From NCBI GenBank assembly GCA_949710005.1, contig OX453275.1, forward strand, positions 7,124,481-7,188,480: a stretch of 64,000 nt of DNA, given 5' to 3'. How positions within the stretch are numbered: position 1 is the first letter of the stretch; the number at the start of each line of letters is the position of its first letter. Below the pieces are notes generated by a model. The model had not been told where the DNA came from. It saw only the letters and a list, made by a program, of their open reading frames with translations, and did no database searches. Shown here one piece after another: positions 28,226 through 50,800 of the stretch. The translations under genes were made by a program, and so were the position numbers. This DNA comes from Ricordea florida (lineage: Eukaryota > Cnidaria > Anthozoa > Corallimorpharia > Ricordeidae).

Positions 28226-30198
28226 GATACTTGTGGGCCACCGCACGAAAAAGGCGGAGCAGCCCTGAGAATGAACCGCATGTAACAAACGGAAATAAAT
28301 GTACCGACCAGGGATCACCACGTAACACACCGACTGGTGATTTAACAAGCGCTTATGAGTTGCATTCAAATGAAATGAAGTGTAAGAGATCACGGGTAGG
28401 GTATGTTTCTACCTTGCATTCCAGAGGAAAACGTGAAAGAGAACCTTCCAGAATTCAAACTATTTAGAAAGACAAAAATAATTCGCGATGCTGCCAAATC
28501 ATATCTGAAGAAGTGTATTCCAAATTCATTGAAGCTTAAGTTTATGCACTTCGAGTACAATCGATCGTTTGCATTTCATGGAAACAGGTGCGGAAGACGA
28601 AAGGTTGCTTTCTCAAAAAATTACTTCACATATAAATTGCATGCATGTCGTTTGCGACTGAGAACGTCGAAGCATAAGAATTCACCATTATTTTGTATGT
28701 ATGTAGACGGGAGATTGTTGAAGCAATTAAAACACTGTAGGCTTAAAACCTATGATGTGTTTTGTTGACTTTAAATCTCTTTACGTGGTGATGTGGAAGA
28801 GAACCCTGTGCCATCAGATCATTGCAGTGCAGATACCTAATATTACGAACTCTTCAAAAACTCATTAATAATTACTTGGGCTTCCCAAAGGGGGCCCAAG
28901 ATTAAAAATGCCCTTCGTTCTTGTTTTCTGCGTTCAGTTACAAACCGCCGTCTGGGCCCTAAGACGCATGCGTCCCTTCTTATTGTCTCTGCACATGCGC
29001 ATAATTAGAGAGCACGCACATTATATGTCAAGCGTCGTCCTTGAAAGAAGGCACGGACACTATGATTTCTTCTCCGCTCAAACTACATAGAAATGGGCTA
29101 GATTGCAGAATACCTGGCCCATAACAATAAAGTCCATTGTTTTTTGCCTCGTTCTTCTAAAGCATCCTACACCAGGTATTCGTTCATATACACCAAAGTG
29201 CATTCAACGGAATAAAGCGAAGTTTTTTTAAAGGCGCTGGGACAATCCACAGCTTCACTTGTTCCAGAGTAACCCCCCTTACTGCTCTTAGGTTTTCTAA
29301 CAACCGCACGGGTAACAAGGGAGAAAATGCAACAAGATTCAGGGAACATGGAAACTTGCACCCCCTCACCTCACCCGCCTTAGGAAGAAGGAAAGGGGGG
29401 GGGGGGGCTCTAAAGTGGAATTAATGCACAGTAACACTGTGCATATTTATTTTTGGGATTACGTTATCATAAATTTCTCTCTGACAGGTATACTCACTTA
29501 AGCCAGTAATATCGGGGGCTCATGCTGTTAACCACATGGACTATATCTACCTACCATTCTTTTACACCGAAAAGTACGTATTAGTAAGAATTTATTGCAA
29601 GATCACTTCATCATGAAGGATACAATACGAATGTCTGTAGGTATGTTTATACAGTCCACGTATTTGCTTAGAACGTATGAGCACACTGATTAACAAGGAG
29701 ATCAATGTTCCACTCAAAGTGAGTGCACTCTATAGTGAAATACACAGTGACACTAGCCGAGCCTTGTCGTTCGTGCACAGCTCAGTTCGACTGCTAATGT
29801 GTCAGGTTTTTGGAAAGCTGCATTGGCAAAGTACATCCTGCGGTGATGTTTCACCACGTTACCGCTATCAATAATGTTTCACGATTTTGCAACTCCTGAG
29901 CGTGCATGATAAAGCATTATTACAGCTTTAATAATGTACTTAAGGCGTTGCTTATTTTCAACAAGTATGTGTTGCGATTTTAAAGTCATGATCAAACATT
30001 ACAATACCAAAAAACAAAGGAAAATCACATTCAAACCAGGGATGAAATTGAGCCACAACATGATATGGGCTGTTCGCAAACACGCGGATACAGGTGGATC
30101 ACTCTGACGTTTCTAGTGTCATGTGAAGGCAAATCCTGTCTTTCCCTGCGGTGTTCAGTATCCATTGGTCAATGGTCTAACACTCTGCTCTAGTCATT

Positions 30199-30285
30199 TT
30201 TTTTAACCAAGGCTCGACTAGTCACAATGTGAAACTTCTAATTATTTTTTTTAACCAAGGCTCGACTAGTCACATTGTGAAACTT

Positions 30286-30291
<6 letters not shown>
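30199..30291. repeat. Tandem 46-47-bp duplication across the sirtuin stop codon
   Basis: The sequence TTTTTTTTAACCAAGGCTCG to CTTCTAATTA occurs twice in direct orientation with one base difference (CACAATGTG versus CACATTGTG). The inner copy contains the sirtuin TAG stop at 30286-30288. Confidence 0.85.
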
Positions 30292-38022
<7,731 letters not shown>

Positions 38023-38834
38023 TAGAACAACCAACAATGCGTTAGACTGGACACTAGAGAGAGTAATGTTCATTGTGTTAATAATCGTTAATAATAATAA
38101 TTGTTGAAATATTCTTAATAAATATTTTCCTAAATTACCGCTGACTACGCTGACTTGAGCCTAAATTGTCCTTAAAACCCGCCATGTTGTTGTATTGAAA
38201 CATCAACGTTAACTTGCAATGAAATTATGTGAGTCAGGATTGTGGGTCAGCAATTTTTGTAAGGTATAGGTGAGTTCATTTTAAGTGTGCCTCGTTAAAC
38301 TTGTACTGGAATTCCTTCTCTGTTCACAATAAAGGTTTTATGAAGCATTAGATATTTATACTAGCCCCGTTCTTCTCTTCACTGTTCGAAGTTCTCTTGC
38401 AAGTTGATGCAGGTTGATGTCACTTCAAGAACTAGGAAGTGCAAGTACATTGTAAAGTTCTTAGTTCACTTACTCTTTCTTTCCAAGATTCATCAGAGTA
38501 TGGAATAACCTTCCTCCTTAGGCGGTGTATGCTGCCTCAGTTAAACAATTTAAGGCAATGGCTACAAAAGAATTGTCTAACATCAATTTGCCGCACCTCA
38601 AGCGTCTGTAATTTTTTTTATACTATTTATACTATCTTAAGAATGTATTTATCTAGAAAATTATATTGCATTCTAGTATTAGCCCCAAAGCTATTCAGAA
38701 GTGAAATAAACTAAGAAACTAACTAAGAAAAGTGGCGTTAAGCTTAAGAGTACTGTGCTTTGCCTAAATTTTCAAAACTCTTTCGTCCCCTCAGATAAGA
38801 ATGTAGCACTGAAGATTTTGATTTGATTAAAAGC
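38023..38834. promoter_or_regulatory. Divergent promoter region between sirtuin and FNBP4
   Basis: The start codons of the two genes lie 813 bases apart on opposite strands with no other gene between, so their 5' UTRs and promoters must share this interval unless further 5' exons exist. CGCCATGTTGTTG near 38179 and its surroundings look like one transcription start area, but no core element was identified with certainty. A LINE remnant occupies its right half. Confidence 0.5.
38440..38720 (+). pseudogene. LINE reverse transcriptase C-terminal remnant in the divergent promoter
   Basis: The plus strand encodes FFPRFIRVWNNLPP, a TAG stop, then VKQFKAMATKELSN and NLPHLKRL. This is the end pattern of LINE polyproteins (RLWNNLP, FK...). 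The in-frame stop and lack of upstream sequence show a dead fragment. It ends in an A-rich AACTAAGAAA repeat. Confidence 0.7.
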
Positions 38835-41800
38835 ATGGGCCGAAAAGCCAAGGAAAAGCAACTTGTGGCCCAGGCCTCCAGGAGGAGAACCGTTCTTCAG
38901 ATCGATAGAGTATCGAGAAGAGAAATTGGTGAAGGTATGTTATAGCTTTTATTTTGTTTTATCCCCATTTTTGACTTTTAAAGTGCCTTGTTGTGTTCCA
39001 TGGCAGGCATTTTCGCTACTTCCAAGTATACGAGGCTTTAAATCAAAAGTCAAATTAAAGTATGAAACTGAAAAATACGTCTGTACAATTTAGTCTGTAT
39101 AATTTAGATAAGTTTAGGAAAAAGTGGGCAATATAAATACTAGAAGTAGTTGAATTAATTTAAAATATGTCAGGCTCAAATAGGTGTGATTTTGCTATGT
39201 AAACCTATTGTTCGCAGTGTGTGTACATGAGTGAGTGTGAATAAGTTGTGTGAAACCGTAAGCCCTGTTTATTATGTATAGTAAAGTAGTAGTAAAGTAT
39301 TGTCACGAAACATATTGTACATGTAACAATAGTCGTGTAAATAGTTTTGTCCATTGCAAAAAAAAAGGCAATAACATCCCCCCCAAAAAGGGCAAAATTT
39401 CTCATGTGCTAGGCATCCAACTCATGTTCCATCAAGTGGAATGAAACTATGCCTCCATATAAACTTTGTTTGCTGTAGATAATAATAATCTTTTATTAGG
39501 AAGCCTTCATTCACTATACAGTGGTTTTCAGAAAGGTCCTAACTAAGATTATTAGCTAAATAAGACTATATACAATAAAACGAAAAAATACCTTAGAATT
39601 AAAAACTATTATTAAAAACTAACTTGAATACAAAGGAAAGAGTTAACTAACAAACCTACTTAGAACGCTGCGCTTAAAATTTACAAGATCAGGTGCATTT
39701 CTGGTGTTTCTGTCTAGGTTGTTCCAGTCTTTCAGAGAGTGATAACACACTCTCTGCTTTCCCCAATTTTTGGTTACACGAGGTAGCCTAAGCATATCTT
39801 TGTTCCTTGTGTTATAGCTATGAATGTCCCCGTGAGCTAGTAACTCCATAGAGTGATCCATAAGTCCATTAATACACTTATAAACATATATACGACGATG
39901 ATAAAATCTACGTTGTTCTAGGTTAAGCCACTTTAAAGCTACGAGGGCATCAGAAGCTGACGAATAAAGTTGTCTGTCCAGGATGATTTTTGCGGCTTTG
40001 TTTTGTAAAACCTGTAGGTCATTCATAAGCTCCACATTGTTCTTATCACCCCACACAAGATCAGCATAATCAAAAATTGGTAAAACAAGGCTGTTGTAGA
40101 AAAGTAGGCGAGCGGTGAAAGGTAACAAATGTTTTATCCTACGTAAAAGACCGAGTCGCTGATTTACTTTAGAAATTACATACTTTACATGATCAGACCA
40201 TGTGAAGTCTATAGCCAGCTTAATCCCTAAATATTTAAACATACTAACACTATCTAATTTACAATCAAAAATAGATAGAGACATTGAGGAAATATTTACT
40301 AATTTTCTGTTGCTACCGATTAACATAGATTTTGTCTTTGTAAGGTTCAATGTGAGTTTGTTCGCTTTTAGCCACATTGCTACGTTGTAAAGATCTGCGT
40401 TTAATTTGCTCTCCAGCTGGTGCGGTTCTTTTGAAAAGCAGTAAAGAACAGTATCGTCAGCGTACAATGACACCTCGGAGTGTTCAATAACAGCAGGTAG
40501 CTCATTGATGTACACAAGGAACAATAACGGTCCCAAGATACTTCCTTGTGGAACACAGAAAGTTTTTAGTACGGTAGTTTAATTGGCCTTTGAATATCAA
40601 AATTTATTTGGTCACAACATGCAAACCTTTGTTTGGATTGCTGGGATATTTTTTCGTTTACCCAAAAATGTGGCTTTTATCTTTTGCTTACATTTCTGCC
40701 TGAGACCAACCAGAATAGGGTGATCAAAGAACCCAAATGACCGTCTATTTATAGTTATTTAAAAACTATCACCCTTAACCCTTTCACTCCCATGAGGACT
40801 CGTCAAATGGAGACCCCTTGGGAGTGAAAGGGTTAATGGATCCTGAAGTGCAAGCATTGAGATCTACATTGAATTTGATAAACTGGATGCTTGGCTAACG
40901 GTGAAAACAGAGTCCTGACTCCTTTGCCAATTTTTCGACATATTCAACATAAAGCCGACACCATGGTTGAAACTGACATTTTTAGCGGATTCGGAGTTTT
41001 GTGCGTGTGTACTAGTGTCATATCCAGTCAGATGTTTTTTTCCAAAATTTCTTAGTTTTTGCATGAGAGCATTTCAGAATTGCTTTAAACCTGCCACAGA
41101 TGAAACTTGCAGTTAGTTTGATGGATAGTTTTTTTGTTTCAAAGGTGTGCTATAATTATTAATTTTACTTTTCTCAAAGGTTATTTCCTTTTTAATGTAG
41201 AATTTTTGGGTTCTCTTTTGGTTTCATTTAACAACGATTGTAGCGGGGGTCATGCTCTGAGTAGCCGGGGAAAACCCTGGCCCCAGGCCCTTAGTGACAA
41301 CCCTGCATAAGAGTCAATACTTGACCTGAACCTCTTAGCACCAAGTTGGCTGTTTAACTTATATAGAACAGTAGTAATAGTTATTATTCTAATAATGTTT
41401 TATTAATAATATTAGTTATTAGTCTATTAATAATATAATTTTATTAGTAATTTATTATTGTTTCTATAGAAACCAACTAGAATGCACTGTTAATTTTATA
41501 CCAAAATTTTTTTTTCTTTTCTCCTGATAAACTATTATCATTGTTTTGTTGGACTGTGGTGTTTGTACTTGATATCTGTCACAGAATAGATAGTGATAAC
41601 ATCAGCTAATATGATTGCAGAAGTCGTGATAGTATGCAAGTTAGTTTTTTATTACCTCCCTTTCCATTTTTCGTTTTTGTGTGTTTGCATTTTTGTTGTT
41701 GTTGATTAGAATGAAATAGGAAATACATCTAACTATTTTCTGTTTTAGTTCCTGTAAAAACCGGAGTTACCAGAACAGTGAACCCCAACAGCATCACAGG

Positions 41801-44800
41801 TAAAACGAAAGACTTTTTTTCAACAATATCGAAGAAACTCTGTCAAGTTTGTTCTTTGTCCTTAGCATTGGTGCTTAGAGTGAAATGTGCCCTCATTTTG
41901 GTGCAAAGGCACATTCAAAAATAATATGTCATAAAATGCCTTTAATTCCCTTCACCCCCTCCTTCCTTCACACCGCATGCACCCCCTTCAATACATTAGA
42001 AGTAAATATTTCTCTCCTCATCTATGCAATAGGTATTGGCCTGCTTGGATCTTATGGTGAAAACAGTGATGATGAAGGTGAGTACTTGTTTGGGTTAGGT
42101 GACCATTTTAGAATTTCAAGAGCCTAATGACTTCTTGACAAGAAAAAGTTCACTTTGATCACAGAGGATGCAGTTTATGCCAGAATACTTTCAATGTGAT
42201 AATTAAGCTATAGATTTCTTAATCCAAAAGATGCAAGTTGGTTATGCAGCTCAATTTTATCTTTCATTTGAATTCTCCTTTGTTCCAGAGGCATTATCAT
42301 ACATTACCATACCACAAAACATTTCAAAATAAAATTTAATCCAAGGAAAAAGGTGAACCACAACAGTTACATGGGATGTGTTTTTATATTTCAGAGGAGG
42401 AAGAAGATAAACAAGTGCAGAATAGGCCTGTAGCAGAAGATAAAGATGATGAGGAGACAGAAGGAGCCCCTCCAGCAGCCAGTACATCAAGCACTGGTCA
42501 ACATTCTGAGATAGATGCCAAGTTAGCTGATTTTTTTAAGGTATGGAATGTTGATGTCACTCTGTATACAATCCTTACAGTTTATATCATCAATGAATAC
42601 TTTGTAGTTGTGTTTTATAAGAATTCTTTACATAGCACAAATTAGAGATTTACCAATCAGTTCTTGGGGGTAAAAGCTTATTTTTTGCATGTTTGTAAAG
42701 GAAGCAAGGCTAGCACAGTAGTGAGAGCACTGCTTAGATTCTTGCTGCCTCATGTGGGTTGAGTTAATTGCTGGTTCTCTCCCTGGTGTGAGGATTTTTG
42801 TATGAGCTCTTCTGCTTTGCTCCCTCCATAAATACAGTAGAAACACTTTTGCATTTTATTTTGATCAGGAAACAGTGTATGAATCGCCAACAGATTTAAA
42901 TTAATTATTTATTATTAGAAGGTAGTACAAGTCATAATGTGGATTTCACTAGAAACTAAACACGCACATCCCAATACCCAGCTCTTTGTAGTCAACTTTG
43001 TGTGAGTGAAATCACATAAGCTGACTAATTTTGAATCAACCACGTGCAGGAAATTGAATCTATGGATGCAGACACTACAACTAGTGCAGCTGACAGTGGT
43101 GCCAGCAGACTAGGTGAAGAGGCCGTGAGTTCCACTACAGATGACTATTTGGAGTCTGAGGAAGGTTTTGCTCCTGATGCGTGTACAGGTTATAGTGGGA
43201 ATGAAGGTTAGGGTGTTCATGTACATAGTGATAATTATATCATAGGTGACAAATTACTCCTTAATTTTGGCACGAAATTTCAGCGTTAATTTGTAATTTC
43301 ACATGTGAAATTAAAAAATTGCCATAGCAACCCTTCCCTACGTCTCAGTGTCAAGATGGCGATGAAGTTTTAAAATGCCGTGAATGAAGATGTCAGGGCA
43401 CAAAAAGACATTTTAGAAAACCTGAACACACAAGAGAACATCAAGAAGGATTCTAACAGGTATTTTGCCGAAAATGTCTGAAAAATTCTGAACTTTATAA
43501 GCCAAATTTAAGGTCTAAACATTTGAGAGAGTAGAGTTCTTGATCGATTCAATCCAGGATAAACATGTCAAAAATCCACGATTGCTAACATAATTCGTTA
43601 CCCATGATATTAATAGGTACAGTAATCAAATGGTGAACTTGTGAAATTAGGGAAAGGCTTGGGAAATTATTAGGATTTGGACAAAACGCGCGTGAAATTA
43701 TTCCCTAATTTCACTCGTCACCATTTGATTACACATACTAATAATACAGTAGATGTGAAAAAATTACTCTATTCTGATTAGCGGAGAGCAGTGCAGTTCA
43801 AGTGTAACACTAGTGCAAATTACACATCAATAATCTGGATTATGATATTCTTTATTTTTAAACAAACCGCTTTGAGTTCGTAGCGTTATTAGCTGATCTT
43901 CATCAGCCAGTCAGTAAATAGAGTGTCAAATCCGCGCCAAATGCTCACTTCCTGTCCGCAATGAGATCTTCCAGCACTTCCTCCAGACAAATTTTTTCCT
44001 GTTTATGTTATTGATAAGTAATCATACGGTTTTTCTCGTTCAGTTTGGAATTAATTTGCAATTGTGAGTTTTTCAAAAAGCTGAAATTGCACTCGCTGAA
44101 GCGGCTCGTGCAATTTCAGCTTTTTGGAAAACTCACTCGTGCAAATTAATTCCAAATTGAACTTGAAACCGTATGATTACCTTTACTTATTGACCAGGCT
44201 TGTTCAGTTGAGGTGGTTGCTTATTGGCCAAGTTTGTTTTAATTGACTGAGACTTAGTTAAGGTTAATAAAATCGCAAAAAGAACATGGGCAGTATGAAG
44301 TGTAGTGTTTGGTTTTAAGTGTAATTTAGTTTATAGTGTAGTCAAGACCTAAAGTATAGTATTCTTGCTTATGAATCGCTGGTCCATTCAACAAGGGAAA
44401 TGCTCAGGAAACTTCTATGACCGAAGCAATGAGCACTTGACACCAACTTTCAGTTATGTGCTTTTGCTTGGCTTGATTTCCATCCAGAGTTATATTTATT
44501 TTCTTACAGGTATCATGCACCCGTGGCAGGTATGCTTAGATGATGCGACCAACTGCTATTACTACTGGAACACAGAGACAAATGAGGTTCAGTGGCACCC
44601 CCCTGCACTGGAGCCGTCTGCAGCAGATACACAGGCTGCTGATAAGGGAGATGATACTGAAGACAACCACACCAGAGCTTTTCCTGTGAATCAAGATGAT
44701 GAAGTTGAAGAAGGACAACAGAGTGGTAAGCAAAGAATTTACACATTTCTATTGTGCTTTTATTCATGATAGATGACATTTAACGAGAATTGATAATTAT

Positions 44801-47800
44801 TGTTAAGTGTCATAACAGTTATTATTATTATTCTCTGAAATCGAGGTGAAAAAGGGAAGAATATTTATTGAGCTGCAAAGCAGCGAGATTAGTATTTCTC
44901 AAGCCGTTATTCACCAATATCGAAGGGAATAATCATTTTAGTATATGCCAGAGAACCAACTTCAGTCACATCAAAGTGATGGTGAAATGTAATTTCAAAA
45001 ACAAGCCATCACATATTAGCAAACTTCACTTGCACAAGACTTTCCCAAGACCTTCAGCACTATTCACCTTCTAGAGGCAGAACGCTATCACCAAGAACAT
45101 TCCTCTCTGAAGTGCACGGACAGCGTGTTTCTAAAACTAACGAGATCTGTCCTAACACCGGATCCAAAAGGTAGGGAAGAGGAATGGCAGTGACAGGCTA
45201 CTGTTAGGGGGCGAATAGTGTTGAATGTCCCATGGTAGTAAGCCAATCAGATTACTCAAAATGCCAAGGTTTTTGGGTTAGTGAATACTAACATAGAATG
45301 TCACAAAACCCCTAGTGTAAGAATGAACAAAGCAAATTGTTTCACTTCAAGTCCTGATTTATTGTTTTTTTTTCCCTAGCTGCAGAACAAACAGAAAACA
45401 ATGATAAACTATCAGACAAAGTGTCAGAGCAGAGCAGCAAAGAATCAACTTCAAAAGGCAATTGCAGTGATAATGATCTGGAGGGTTTTGAGATTGTTGA
45501 TTCTTGGGAGGATCAAGAGAATGATGCAGGGAATCCTGCTGATATAAAAAAAGACACAATCCCAAGTGAAGAAGACGAAACCCCTGATACTGAAACTGCT
45601 CCAGTCAGGAGACAGAACGTGGAAGAGTTAAAAGGAAACTCAGACGATGAGTTTGCCGCTCAGTTGCTAGAAGGTCTGTAAGAAGCATTTCATGAAGTTC
45701 CTTAGAAATGCCATTGCCTTGCTAATAACAAGTTAAGGTTGATTTGGCCACCCAGGATTATAAGCTGTAAGTTTGTGTAATGTAACCCTTTATGTAACCG
45801 TTGTCATAGGTTCAAGGGCAATTAATTAAGGATTAATTTCACACATAGTTTCAAAGTTTTCCCCAGATTTGAAATATTAACGAAATTAATTCTTAATTGC
45901 ACTAGGGCACATTGTTTCGGTTGACCCTTGATACTACATTGCTTCCCAATATTGTGGATCATTCAGTTGTTACCAAACATTCGTCAAACCACTTTTACCA
46001 AGCATTCATCATGAAGATAACATCATCATCTGATAGCACTTAACAGGGAATGCTCCAGTTGCTTGGGTTTGTTTGTCTCTTTGACAAGTTGGCAATATTT
46101 AGTTCAAGTCCATGTCCACCTGAGTTTCCTTCGTACTCGCCTCACAGCCCGGGGTTCAACTTCGATGTTGAAATGTAAATGAAGTATCAAGCAAGTTCGA
46201 CTGACGAAAGTTTGTCATTTCTCCTCATTTTCACGTCAGTGACATTAAAATGCCTGATTACTAGCTTGGGTTTTCTACCAGTTTGTGTTTAGTCGTTAGA
46301 ACAGCCTGTTTGTTCAAATCGTTTCAAGAGTAGATTTACTGCTGAGTGAGATGTTACTATATTATCTTCCTTATAAAGTTTTTGAACTATTTTTTTTTTC
46401 TCTCTTTCCAAGTTGATGCAAGGTCATTATTTGTTTCCTTACGTAAAATGTCAGTTTTCTCATGCTGATAAGACAAGCAAACTTCAGACAGTGAAAGTTT
46501 GATACAAAAGGATCGCTAGTACATGTAGTTTAGTTGTTTGATACAGTATGCAACAATACATGTACGTTCCAATTTAGTGTACAAATACATATATAATTTG
46601 AGAATAGATTTTCAAATGTTCCAGCGAATGCGTTCCATTTTTAATGGAATGTGAATGGGACACGAATGGAGTTGAACGGAATGCCAAAATAACGTGTTCT
46701 GTAGTGCATTCTCTGTTAGGTCACTTCTGTCTGGTACTGTGTGTTCACTTAACTTCACATAGATACCTCCTTTTATTTTAACTCACATCAGTGTACATTG
46801 CTAACTGAGTTTAAGTAAGTAAGCATTGTTTGAATTCTAGTCAAGTGTGCCATTGGTGTTTTGGAGATAATTTGTATTGTTATATACCTAGACTTTCATT
46901 CATCAAAACGAGCACTGTGATTGGTTGATTCTTGGTCACGTGCCCTTGAACAAATTCAAATGTATCCCGACCGGGAGACAATTGCGCAGTTGTTGCCCAC
47001 GCGCCAGTTGTACCGTCTTTGTTTGCTTGTTTTTGCTAAGGGAAAGTCTAAATATATAACAAAACACTTAATGTATGGTCCCTCGGGAAATTAGTTAGTT
47101 TTGTTTTCCCTCGAGTCCTGATGTTTCCCTCGACTTCGTCTCGGGAAACATCAGGACTCTCGGGAAACAAAACTAACTGTTTCCCTCGGAACCATACATT
47201 AAGTGTATATTAATTATAAGGAGACAAACGCAGATAACAATGACATAATTCCATTACAATCAAAGCACTGTAAAGTACCGCTGTAAAATTATTGTCAACG
47301 TACAGTAATGTGAAATCATTTGGTTTTTTTATGGCACTATTTCTCTCCAGACACTTATGAAAAAGGAAAGCAAGACTTGTTAGATGAACAAAGCATGGAA
47401 CTGTCAGAAGATGAAGGTGACAAGAAGGAGGATAAAGAAAGCAGCAAGGATAATGAAAACAAAAGTCTTCTACCACCTGAAGTGTTTGAGCACTTGAAAA
47501 TTGCTCCAACAAAAGACAGAAAGGAACCAAAACCAGTGATTGGTAAGAACTCAAGGGCTTGATCTGCGCCCATGGTTGTAAGCCATTTTTTGACAAAAAA
47601 AAGGTTGCTTGCCATTTGTTTTTTTTTTTGTTTTTATGTATGTTTCTTTTTTTTTTTTGGGCTGGACAAAAGCAGGGTGATGCATAAGAGACTGCAAAGT
47701 TCACACACAGATATAGATTTGTTTCATCTAACCGTAATTATTATAAGGAGTGATTTTACTGATGTTAGCATTTTCATTTCTATTATTACTATTATTATTG

Positions 47801-50800
47801 TCAAGTTATGAATAGAATTACTATTACCATCTCAAATATTATTACTTAAAGAGTAACAGGTACTTTCCTTTGCAGAAAAAGAGGAAAAATACGGCACTAA
47901 AACAGAAGAGGAATACAGAGTAAGTAATGTTTAGAAATTTTGGTTTCAGTCTTAAACGTTAACACTGAAACCCTCAAGGGTCTCCATGTGACAAGTAAAA
48001 TCGTCTTGCATTAGCTAGAGTAAAAAATGAAGTCACTCCTGGGGGGGGGGGGGGTTAAGAGAGACAGTTTGACAGTTTTTTAACCCTTTAACCACTAAAG
48101 GGGTCTTCCCATGGTGAGTAAAACCATCTGGCGTTAGCCAGAGTAAAATCTATTAAGTCACTCTTAGGGGAAAAGGTTAAACTGTTTGAATGTTTTGGGA
48201 CAAAGAACATAAATTTATTATCAGAAATTGTACTTCCAGTTTGTTTTGTACTGAGATACCTAATTATTTGGAAATTCTAGATCATATTACATCCTTCAAT
48301 GTAATAAGTTACTTTTTGCTAATGCTTACTATTATCAATGCAGCGGCTAACAGGTTGTAGGATACAAGCTTTGTAACTTCAAATATAAAACATAAAGGCG
48401 GTTAGCATACATGTACTTTTCTCAAAGTGACATTGAATACATTCATACATGAATATATTATACTTTTCCCACACTTGCGGGTTTTGGTGGAACTGGCATG
48501 AGAGAGAACTCATTGTAACACCTACTTTATAAACAGTTGCAGATATTAGAATTGTCCTCTGTACTGACTAATAAGCTGGATTTCTTGGAAGTTTCCAGAG
48601 AGGGAATGTCTACTTTGAAAATTCTCCTTATTGAGATGGAGGTTAGTAATGGCAGCTAAATAGGGTACTTTGAATGTCTTTCATTACGAAGGTAGTTTGT
48701 CATTGTCCTTCTCTTTCTGTCCTTGTGTCTGGGTTTCCCTAACAACAGAATTGGGATTACAAGAGCCCTTGCAATCCCCTGTATTAAGCAAAAGGTGTGA
48801 GTTACAAAAATAAGTGAGGTATTAGTCCATTGCAGCACAATAATTACACATTACAAACTTTCCAGAAATTTTGAAATGAAAGCACATTATGGAATATAAA
48901 TTCCTTGGTAATTATTTCAAGGAAAATAAAATATTCAAGTTCAAAGTAAAAAAAGTTAAGATCTATGCAATCCAGTGCAGAAGATTCTTAAAATTTCTTC
49001 AAGAATGTTGGATGGCAAAGGTTTTGGAGGAAGAAAAATTGTGCAAATGTCAACCAAACTTATTTGAATTTGCAGATTAAAAGCAATTGGAATGGATATT
49101 CTCCAGCAATTATCCCATTATTAACCAAAAACTATGGTAGTTGGCAGTTTTTGGAAGCATTCCAGTGAACAAGAATTCTTTAAAATTTCTTTAAGAATGT
49201 TGAATTCAACAAAGAATTTGCAAAGAGAGTGTTTTTAGAATATTTGTGTCTTTGCAAGTTTGTCCATTTGCACAGTGAATCTAGTGAAACTCAAACCTTT
49301 TCTTCTATAAACTGCATGTACCTGAACAACTACCTTATCTTGACAGACGAGAATTGCTGACTGGCGGGAAGGCGCACTGGACAGTCACCACTTGGTCCAA
49401 AAACTCTATGAAGCCGATAAACAGCTTAAGCAGTATGAGGAGTCCGCTTCCCCCCCTGGCTGGATGTGCCATTGGGACAGGTACTGTATCAGTCTTGTGT
49501 TTTGCCAGGGGGGATATCTTGCTTATTGGAGCTCCAAGCTTGGACAGCTATAGACTGTGCTACTGTAGTTATCAAGCTGTTTCATAGTGGACTTCATTTA
49601 GGAACTGATGAACAGTGCCAGATTAGCCTGGCTTCCTCTTTAAACAATTTGGAGTGATGTTTAACTGAGATTGAATCTTGGTGTGATCATTGTTTTGTGT
49701 TCCACATGTGTTATGTCTTGTGTCCTCTTTTCTCTGTTTGTAGTCTACTCTGTAGCTGTTGTTTGCTGTTGTATGTAAGTCCATTGTTTGCCACGTCAAC
49801 GAGAGATAATAAGGGAAGCCAACATTTTTTGTTGTCATCTTGACTTGCAATCATTGAGTTCCATTGAAAACAGAGCTTACTTTAGTTTGCAAAACAAAGT
49901 TCAGTACTTTTGAAAACTTAAAATTTCAACCTGTAAATTTTTAAGGTATGACAATGAACATTTAAATTGCTCATTGGGTCAACATATCAAGTTAAAGTAT
50001 GCCTCCACTTGTATTCCAAAATTACCCTAGCAGTGGTTGCTGTAGTATACAAAACAAGGTACTTTTGTTAACATAAAATTCTGACCTACTGGTATACATT
50101 TTCATGTTATGGCAATGAATGATAAATAATATTTTGTTCAACATATGAAAATTATGCCTGCAGTTGTACCTTTTACTCCAAAATTACATCTTGATGAAGT
50201 ATACTGGCAGCTGTTGTTCAAACATGGAGTAATGCTATCCACCAGGCCCTGTATAGATTTTCATGATGACCACAGTGATATCAATTGGATATTAAGCAAA
50301 TCAGTGAATAATTACCAGTATTTGCATGCATTTTGATTGGCTCCTGTAACCCAAATGGCCATCGCTATTCACTGTTTTGAATGGGAGTCAAGAGGACATA
50401 AGAGCATTTTGCAGCAATTTCACTCATCCTGCTGTCATACATGATTGTACTGATATGAGAAGGTGCTGCATTCCTATGTGTGCACAAAATGTTTGGTCTG
50501 TTCCAATGCATATTTGTATTTCTGTATAGTAGTTCATATTTTGCATTGTGATGTGTCTGTATTTCTTGTTTACCACTCATCTGTGTACTATTTTGATGTC
50601 TGTGTTCTTGTTTGTGGCCTTGTTATCCATTGGTCACTTGTTTCCATTACATGTATGTCGCGTGCTGTGTTTGTGGCTGTTTTGTCACTATTGTTTGCGG
50701 CTGTGTGCTAAATACGGCACAGTGTTGGCTAAGAAACCCTTGGAGCTCCTGGACCAATTGGACAGAATAGGAGGGCTGCAAGACTTCAGCTTCCAAGACA

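Larger units (their letters stand above)
23751..30285. other. Gene-free intergenic block
   Basis: About 6.5 kb between the membrane protein gene and the convergent sirtuin gene. It holds the MITEs and simple repeats listed separately (24257-24580, 25087-25155, 25884-26424, 27257-27323, 27335-27513, 27955-28225). Frames such as 28403-28768 (121 codons) have no recognisable motif, so no gene is called. Confidence 0.6.

Noticed and set aside
28403..28768. 121-codon frame as a small gene
   Set aside because: No motif, no splice or promoter evidence, and it lies in a repeat-rich intergenic block. Left uncalled.
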